Assembly: GCA_002397465.1 (NCBI GenBank)
Contig: DHAP01000024.1
Coordinates: 1 to 25,591 of the forward strand
Direction of reading: 5' to 3'
Source of the DNA: Caryophanales bacterium UBA4951
GTDB lineage: Bacteria; Bacillota_I; Bacilli_A; RFN20; CAG-826
Length of the DNA: 25,591 nt
The position numbers and the translations under genes were made by a program. Positions 20,635-25,591 of this stretch are shown one piece after another (the stretch's first letter is position 1; each line of letters opens with the position of its first letter). The notes beneath the pieces are model-generated. The model did not search any database, was not told the DNA's origin, and saw only the letters and a program-made list of their open reading frames with translations.

Positions 20635-22017
20635 ATGAAGAAAAGATCCGTTTTAGTCATGGCCGCGTCGTTGTTCTGTGTGGCTGCCTTGAGCAGCTGC
20701 GGTGGAACGACTGGCAGCAGCGGTGACACAACCACAAGTGGCGGTGATGCCACTTCCACCACAGCCGAAAAAGTCAAATTGACCGTCTGGGGCGGCGAGC
20801 TTGAGGCATCGCAGAACTGGCTTAAGAAGGTTGAGGCCTCCTTCCAGACTGCCAACCCAGGAACCACATTCGAATTCACAACAGGCGCTGTTTCCGAATC
20901 CAACGCCAAGGATCAGCTCGCAAAGGATCCTACGACTGCAGCCGACGTCGCCATAATCGCTGATGACCAGCTCTATTCGTTAGCCAAGACTGGTGTCGCT
21001 CAGAAGATTGATGACATTGATGCCACGATCGTTTCTGACGTGAAGACCCGCAACTCCTCAATCTCGGTTGCCTCTTCTATGTACAACGATGGGCTTTATG
21101 CCTTCCCAGTCAGCAACTCGAACGGCTACTTCCTTTACTACAACAGCAACATTCTCTCTGAGACTGATTGCGACTCGTTCGAAGGAATCTTGTCCGCGTT
21201 GAAGACCGCTAGCCTTAGAGATGGCAAAGTCTACAAGTTAGGCGTCCCATCAGGATCCGGCTGGTACGAGGATGGATTCTGGCATGCCGTTGGCTATGAT
21301 GCCCAGCGTGATGACAGCACTTCGCTTATGAATTGCGACTGGAACAGCACAACCAAGAGCCCGACTGGCGTTCAGGTTGTCGAATCCTTACTTAAGCTCT
21401 CACAGGGCGAATACGCCGATTACTGGGTCTCCGATGGCGATTCCGCTCTTATGACATCCACCAAGGCCGGCTCAACCTATCAGGTTGTCGCTACCATCAA
21501 TGGCACTTGGAGCGCAAGTACCATTACCGATAACTATGGTGATGGCGCTGCCGCCACTGACCTTCCAAGCTGGACTTGCAATGGCAAGAGCTATCACATG
21601 AACAGCGTTGGCGGATCGAAACTCGCTATCGTCAACTCCTATTCGTCTGAATCCGGCTGGGCTACCAAGTTTGCCAACTTCTTGACCAACTCCGATAACC
21701 AAGTCGATCGTTACAACACCCTTGCCGAAGCTCCGACCAACACGGATGCCGCTGGCAAAGTCGATACTTCCAAGAACTACGCCGTTGCGGCCTTGGCCAA
21801 ACAGGGAGCCTACGCTTTCACCCTCAATGCCAATGACCAATACTGGGCTGCCGTTCCTTCATTCTTCACATCAGTTTTGAAGACTGGCAAATCCGGTGAT
21901 ACCGCTCTTGTCACTTCTGGCACTGGAACCTCCAACCTCACGTTCAATGAGACTGCCATCCAGAGCATCCTTGACACGACCGTTACCGCCGTCAAGGCTG
22001 CAGCTACTGCTGCTTAA
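20635..22017 (+). CDS. Sugar ABC transporter substrate-binding lipoprotein (CUT1, MalE-like)
   Basis: The 460-residue protein has a lipoprotein signal peptide: MKKRSVLVMAASLFCVAALSSC, lipobox LSSC with acylated Cys22. A Gly/Ser/Thr linker (about 23-45) tethers the binding domain, which starts VKLTVWGGELEASQNWLKKVEASFQ and contains LAKDPTTAADVAIIADDQLYSLAKTGVAQKI, FPVSNSNGYFLYYN and INGTWS, all typical of maltose/maltodextrin-type extracellular binding proteins (family 1). It captures an oligosaccharide, likely a maltodextrin, outside the cell and delivers it to the two permeases encoded downstream. A strong Shine-Dalgarno AAGGAGG is 10 nt upstream. A GC-rich hairpin after the stop separates it from the permease genes. 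Substrate is inferred from family resemblance only. Confidence 0.92.
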   Translation: MKKRSVLVMAASLFCVAALSSCGGTTGSSGDTTTSGGDATSTTAEKVKLTVWGGELEASQNWLKKVEASFQTANPGTTFEFTTGAVSESNAKDQLAKDPTTAADVAIIADDQLYSLAKTGVAQKIDDIDATIVSDVKTRNSSISVASSMYNDGLYAFPVSNSNGYFLYYNSNILSETDCDSFEGILSALKTASLRDGKVYKLGVPSGSGWYEDGFWHAVGYDAQRDDSTSLMNCDWNSTTKSPTGVQVVESLLKLSQGEYADYWVSDGDSALMTSTKAGSTYQVVATINGTWSASTITDNYGDGAAATDLPSWTCNGKSYHMNSVGGSKLAIVNSYSSESGWATKFANFLTNSDNQVDRYNTLAEAPTNTDAAGKVDTSKNYAVAALAKQGAYAFTLNANDQYWAAVPSFFTSVLKTGKSGDTALVTSGTGTSNLTFNETAIQSILDTTVTAVKAAATAA

Positions 22018-22032
22018 TTGCTAGGCTGATCA

Positions 22033-22063
22033 TTCGGCCGCGTGGAATTTCTGCGCGGCCGAA
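22033..22063 (+). promoter_or_regulatory. Intercistronic hairpin between binding protein and permease genes
   Basis: TTCGGCCGCG (22033-22042) pairs perfectly with CGCGGCCGAA (22054-22063) around an 11-nt loop. No T run follows, so it is more likely an mRNA-stabilising or partial attenuating structure than a full terminator. It would keep the binding protein in excess over the permeases, as the intercistronic repeats do in other mal operons. Confidence 0.7.
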
Positions 22064-22087
22064 TTCTAGTTGAAAGGAAAAAGAATA

Positions 22088-23797
22088 ATGGAATCACCAA
22101 AAGACGACAAGAATAAGGCTTCCGAAAACTTCACCTTTAACGAAAAAGAAGAGGTGGCTGTCGAAAACCCTGTTGCTCAAAAGTCTAATTTTGCTTATTC
22201 CATGAATAAGATGTGGACTAAGTTCGCCCACGCTTTCGTCGCTTTCTGGGTCGACTTCCACCATGGCTTCGTCAATGGCTGCATAGCCATTTACAAAGCA
22301 TTCATCAAATTTGCCAAAGGCTATGGTGAGGGATTCATCAAAGGCAACTGGTCGACCAAAGTATCGTATCTGATCTTTGGATTCGGTTACTGGTTCAATG
22401 GGCAAAAGGTCGTCCTAAAACATCATTTCGGGCCTCAGAAAGGCCAGCCGTATCTAAATAAGAACGGCAAAGAGATCACTTATTATCAGATCCAGTGGCT
22501 CCGTGCCCTTTTGCTATTGGCCTTTCAGGTTGGCATTATCGTCCTTTTCATCGTTTGGGGACTTCCGAACCTCAGCAAACTGAACCTTCAGAACCTGGTC
22601 CAATACGCCGACAGCTGCGTTTACAATCCGGCGACCGGCAAGAAGGAATGTCTCAACTACGACAACTCCTTCCTTATTCTTCTATATTCCATCGTCATGT
22701 TGATCGTCATCGCCTGCTACTTTGTCATTTACTTTAAGCAGTGCAAGGGCGTCTATGAAAGCCAAAAGAAAGTCGCGGCCTCACGTCACGTGAATTCCGC
22801 ACTCGATGACATCAAGGACATGTTCGACGCCAAGTTCTACAAGACCTTGCTCTTCGTCCCGATCGTGGGCGTCGTCTTATTCACCATCGTCCCGATTCTC
22901 TTCATGGTCTGCATCGCCTTCACCAACTACGATGTCAACCACATGCCGCCAACCTATACCTTCAATTGGGTCGGCTGGACCAACTTCGCCGATCTCTTCA
23001 ACTCAAGCTCTTCGACCAACTTCAACGTCGTCTTCCCAAGCATCTTGGGCTGGACCATTGAGTGGGCCGTCATCGCGACCATCACTTGCTATCTCGGCGG
23101 TTTGCTCTTAGCGCTTCTTCTCAACAGCAAACGCACACGCATCAGAAAGTTCTGGAGGACCTGCTTCGTCATCACGATCGCCGTCCCTCAGTTCGTCTCT
23201 TTGATGCTCATCCGTTACTTCTTGTCCGATAACGGCATCGTCAACTCCTTGCTCAGCCAATGGGGCGTCACCGAATGGGCCAAGGGCATTGGTTTAATCA
23301 ACGGCAGTTATTTCCCATTCTTATCCAATCCAACCTGGATCAAGTGGTTCGTCATTATCATCAACATGTGGATAGGCTTCCCGTACATGATGCTTATCAC
23401 CACCGGCATCTTGATGAACATCCCGACGGACTTATACGAATCCGCGCAGATCGACGGGGCTGGCAAGAGCAGGATGTTCTGGTCGATCACCATGCCTTAC
23501 ATCTTGCAGGTAACATCGTCATATCTCATCTCAAGCTTTGTCGGCAACATCAATAACTTCAACGTCATTTACCTCTTGACGGCAGGGTATTCCACCGACA
23601 ACGTCATCTATGGTTCCGTCTCCGCCAAAGAGACTGACCTCCTTGTCACTTGGCTCTTCAACATGATCCAAGGCAATGGATATAAGTATTACATGGCCTC
23701 GGTCATCGGCATCATGATGTTCATCATCTCTGCCATCGTGACCCTGCTTACTTTCACTCAGACGACGAAAGGCCATAGAGAGGAGAGGTTCCAATGA
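22088..23797 (+). CDS. Sugar ABC transporter permease (MalF-like) with long N-terminal extension
   Basis: The 569-residue permease has the CUT1 core in its C-terminal 310 residues: helices from about 257 (LLFVPIVGVVLFTIVPILFMVCIAF), the WTNFADLF region after an extracellular loop, and the EAA loop YESAQIDGAGKSRMFWSITMP (from about 450) that docks on the ATPase. Ahead of it lie two more helices (about 137-160 and 200-222) and a roughly 120-residue N-terminal extension rich in aromatic and basic residues (FVAFWVDFHHGFVNG, KGYGEGFIKGNWSTKVSYLIFGFGYWFNG) that may lie along the membrane. ATG 22088 is chosen because AAAGGA precedes it; an upstream TTG at 22070 is unlikely. It overlaps the partner permease by 4 nt. 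No ATPase gene is in the window, so a shared MsmX-type ATPase encoded elsewhere is probable. Confidence 0.92.
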   Translation: MESPKDDKNKASENFTFNEKEEVAVENPVAQKSNFAYSMNKMWTKFAHAFVAFWVDFHHGFVNGCIAIYKAFIKFAKGYGEGFIKGNWSTKVSYLIFGFGYWFNGQKVVLKHHFGPQKGQPYLNKNGKEITYYQIQWLRALLLLAFQVGIIVLFIVWGLPNLSKLNLQNLVQYADSCVYNPATGKKECLNYDNSFLILLYSIVMLIVIACYFVIYFKQCKGVYESQKKVAASRHVNSALDDIKDMFDAKFYKTLLFVPIVGVVLFTIVPILFMVCIAFTNYDVNHMPPTYTFNWVGWTNFADLFNSSSSTNFNVVFPSILGWTIEWAVIATITCYLGGLLLALLLNSKRTRIRKFWRTCFVITIAVPQFVSLMLIRYFLSDNGIVNSLLSQWGVTEWAKGIGLINGSYFPFLSNPTWIKWFVIIINMWIGFPYMMLITTGILMNIPTDLYESAQIDGAGKSRMFWSITMPYILQVTSSYLISSFVGNINNFNVIYLLTAGYSTDNVIYGSVSAKETDLLVTWLFNMIQGNGYKYYMASVIGIMMFIISAIVTLLTFTQTTKGHREERFQ

Positions 23798-24789
23798 AAA
23801 TCACCGATGATGACAGCACAGCCGGACAGGCAGTAGTCAAACACTACCGCCATTCGCAGGTACTCGAACTGTCCCCTGATGCGACTCCTGAAGAGATCGA
23901 ACAGTACAAAAAGCGCAAACGCCGCGTGTTCGCTCATAACTTCAGAGAAGTCTTTTTGACCGTCCTCCATAACCTTTTCATCGCCATCTTGGCGGCGTGG
24001 TGGCTGGTCCCGATCGTCTGGCTTATCGCCTGCAGCTTCTCGACCTCGACTTCTCCTAATACGACTACTTTCTTCCCGACCGAGCTTACCTGGAACAACT
24101 ACATAGCCATCTGGAACCCAGGGACGGACACCGTCAACCAGTTCCCGACCTGGTTCCTTAACACCTTCATCGTAGCTGTGGCGACCTGTCTTATCTCGAC
24201 CTTGTTCGTCTTGCAGGTCTCCTTCGCTCTTTCAAGAATGAGGTTCAAGGGCAGGAAGGCCCTCATGAACTTGTCCATGATCATGGGACTATTCCCTGGC
24301 ATGCTCACGATGATCTGTTTGTACTTCCTCTTCCAGTACGTCTTCAAGATCGATAACTACCTCATCAGGTTGATCATCGCCTACAGCGCTTCATCAGGCT
24401 TAGGCTATCTCATCTGCAAAGGCTTCTTCGACACGATTCCAAAGGACATCGACGAGGCGGCGAAGATCGATGGCGCGAATGAGTTCACCATCTTCACCAA
24501 AATCACGATCCCTCTTTCCAAGCCGATCATCGTCTACAACGTCATCACCTCGTTCATGGCGCCATGGGTCGACTTCGTCTTGGCCAAGATCATTCTTCCG
24601 GCCGGCGATCCTTATCACTACACCGTTTCAGTCGGACTCTTCAACATGCTTGATAAGAGCTTGGTCGGCACCTACTATGGCGTCTTCTGCGCCGGGGCCG
24701 TCATGGTCTCGATTCCGCTTTCGATCCTCTTCCTCTTTGTGCAAAAATACTATGTCGCCGGTGTCACTGGCGGCGCCGTGAAAGGATAA
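23794..24789 (+). CDS. Sugar ABC transporter permease (MalG-like)
   Basis: The 331-residue protein is the second CUT1 permease. A charged cytosolic N-terminus of about 60 residues precedes six helices, the first being LFIAILAAWWLVPIVWLIACSF. The EAA loop DEAAKIDGANEFTIFTKITIPLSKP starts at Asp220, and the C-terminus SIPLSILFLFVQKYYVAGVTGGAVKG is the usual MalG ending. It pairs with the upstream permease to form the transmembrane channel; the 4-nt ATGA overlap indicates coupling. It is slightly longer than typical MalG (about 280-300) because of its N-terminal stretch. Confidence 0.95.
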   Translation: MKITDDDSTAGQAVVKHYRHSQVLELSPDATPEEIEQYKKRKRRVFAHNFREVFLTVLHNLFIAILAAWWLVPIVWLIACSFSTSTSPNTTTFFPTELTWNNYIAIWNPGTDTVNQFPTWFLNTFIVAVATCLISTLFVLQVSFALSRMRFKGRKALMNLSMIMGLFPGMLTMICLYFLFQYVFKIDNYLIRLIIAYSASSGLGYLICKGFFDTIPKDIDEAAKIDGANEFTIFTKITIPLSKPIIVYNVITSFMAPWVDFVLAKIILPAGDPYHYTVSVGLFNMLDKSLVGTYYGVFCAGAVMVSIPLSILFLFVQKYYVAGVTGGAVKG

Positions 24790-24794
24790 TCGCA

Positions 24795-25591
24795 ATGCCT
24801 GAGCCCTATGGCGATGTATCCTCATTCGTTGAGCTTTCCTTAAAAGAGAGCGGCCATGAGGTCTGCATCCCTGACAAAATCTTTAGATTCACGCCGAAAA
24901 CATATCACTTGTTTCACTATGTCATCTCGGGCCATGGCACCTACGATTCAGGCAATTTTATCCACACCCTCAAAAAGGGCGACATCTTCTATATCGCACC
25001 AGGCTCCGCGCCCCATTACGCGCCGAGCAAGAAAGATCCTTGGACTTATACGTGGCTGGGCTTTGATGGATCAAGCGTTCCGGCCTTCTTATTGGCGTCT
25101 GGAATCTCCGCTAACAACCCCATCATCCACGACAAGGACAACCTAGCCAAAGAATACTTCGAAAGAATCAACGCCATTCATAGCGAGAAGGGCTATTTTG
25201 ACCTCTCCTGCCTTGGCGAGGCTTACAAGCTATTCGAGGAACTCATTGAGAACGGTCAGCCCGATCAGCCGATCTTGAGCGTCACCGAGTCGAAGATCCA
25301 CTCCGCCAAGGAGTTCATCCTCAATAACTATCAGTTCCCCATCAGCGTCATCGACATCTCCAAGAACTCCCAAGTGACCCCGAACTATCTGGCCAACATC
25401 TTCACCAAGCACGAGAAGATGAGCCCCAAACAGTTCCTCACCAAGACGAGGATGGAGGAAGCCGCCGTCCTTATTTCAACGGGCGTCTACAAGATAAACG
25501 AAGTCGGAAAAATGGTCGGTTATCCCAACCAGCTTCATTTCTCCAACGAGTTCAAGAAGTATTATGGCGTATCGCCATCTAAATACATAAA
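24795..25591 (+). CDS. AraC-family transcriptional regulator (partial, cut by window end)
   Basis: At least 265 residues are present and the frame is still open at the window edge. An N-terminal cupin-type sensing domain includes FHYVISGHGTYDSG, LKKGDIFYIAPG and WTYTWLGFDG. The C-terminal part has both helix-turn-helix motifs of the AraC/XylS domain: VIDISKNSQVTPNYLANIF with MSPKQFL, then INEVGKMVGYPNQLHFSNEFKKYYGVSPSKY. The domain is nearly complete, so only a few residues are probably missing. It starts 5 nt after the permease gene with AAAGGA upstream and so is in the importer operon, as MsmR-type activators often are. It probably senses the imported sugar and activates this operon. Confidence 0.93.
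   Translation, partial: MPEPYGDVSSFVELSLKESGHEVCIPDKIFRFTPKTYHLFHYVISGHGTYDSGNFIHTLKKGDIFYIAPGSAPHYAPSKKDPWTYTWLGFDGSSVPAFLLASGISANNPIIHDKDNLAKEYFERINAIHSEKGYFDLSCLGEAYKLFEELIENGQPDQPILSVTESKIHSAKEFILNNYQFPISVIDISKNSQVTPNYLANIFTKHEKMSPKQFLTKTRMEEAAVLISTGVYKINEVGKMVGYPNQLHFSNEFKKYYGVSPSKYI

Noticed and set aside
1..25591. CRISPR array, prophage or intact insertion sequence
   Set aside because: No regularly spaced repeats, cas-like, integrase, capsid or transposase proteins were seen on either strand.

Overview
The window looks like chromosomal DNA from an uncultured, probably gut-associated member of the Bacilli close to the Erysipelotrichales/Mollicutes border. The gdpP-rplI-dnaB-walJ-rlmH gene order is typical of Bacilli. 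Coding GC looks close to half. UGA is a genuine stop codon (dnaB, walJ and the pentapeptide gene end on it). The tmRNA tag starts with Asp and ends in Tyr-Ala-Cys-Ala, closer to mycoplasma tags ending YAFA than to the usual ALAA. This placement is inference from gene content; no search was run.

Layout. 1-520: a GC-rich stretch without convincing genes, flanked by two copies of a 78-nt element that ends in a strong terminator. 521-1061: an XRE-HTH/MNT-nucleotidyltransferase gene and a possible stub of a partner gene. 1308-6544: a tightly overlapping operon for c-di-AMP hydrolysis (gdpP), ribosomal protein bL9, replicative helicase, WalJ-type metallo-hydrolase and 23S rRNA methyltransferase RlmH. 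6560-7357 (minus): a HAD-IIB phosphatase. 7416-9056: a small unknown protein directly abutting a UDP-glucose dehydrogenase-type enzyme. 9128-10291 (minus): a membrane protein with a large extracytoplasmic domain, DUF1189-like. 10452-11075: a pentapeptide-repeat protein. 11143-11541: tmRNA (ssrA). 11632-15714 (minus): two overlapping genes for fused ATPase-permease ABC proteins; the second is split by a frameshift at an A8 tract. 16205-17002: a polytopic membrane protein. 17154-19847: transaldolase-family aldolase, thymidine kinase and enolase. 19848-20634: an AT-rich control region. 20635-25591: a CUT1 sugar ABC importer (lipoprotein, two permeases) followed by an AraC-type regulator that runs off the end.

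Regulation. The sugar importer is preceded by three CcpA/LacI-like sites, one inside a perfect 13-bp tandem repeat just downstream of a plausible -10 box, so glucose/sugar control is likely. A 10-bp GC-rich hairpin lies between the binding-protein gene and the permease genes. Several first-in-operon genes (gdpP, pentapeptide, tdk) have a -10 box exactly 9 nt before the ATG, implying leaderless or nearly leaderless mRNAs, whereas internal and other genes keep Shine-Dalgarno sites.

The strongest items for a second look are the A8 frameshift in the ABC gene (phase variation or transcriptional slippage), the duplicated structured RNA/terminator element at the left edge, the recurrent leaderless promoters, the unusual tmRNA tag, and the operator array before the sugar importer. 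I did not find a clear new defence system, CRISPR array or intact mobile element.
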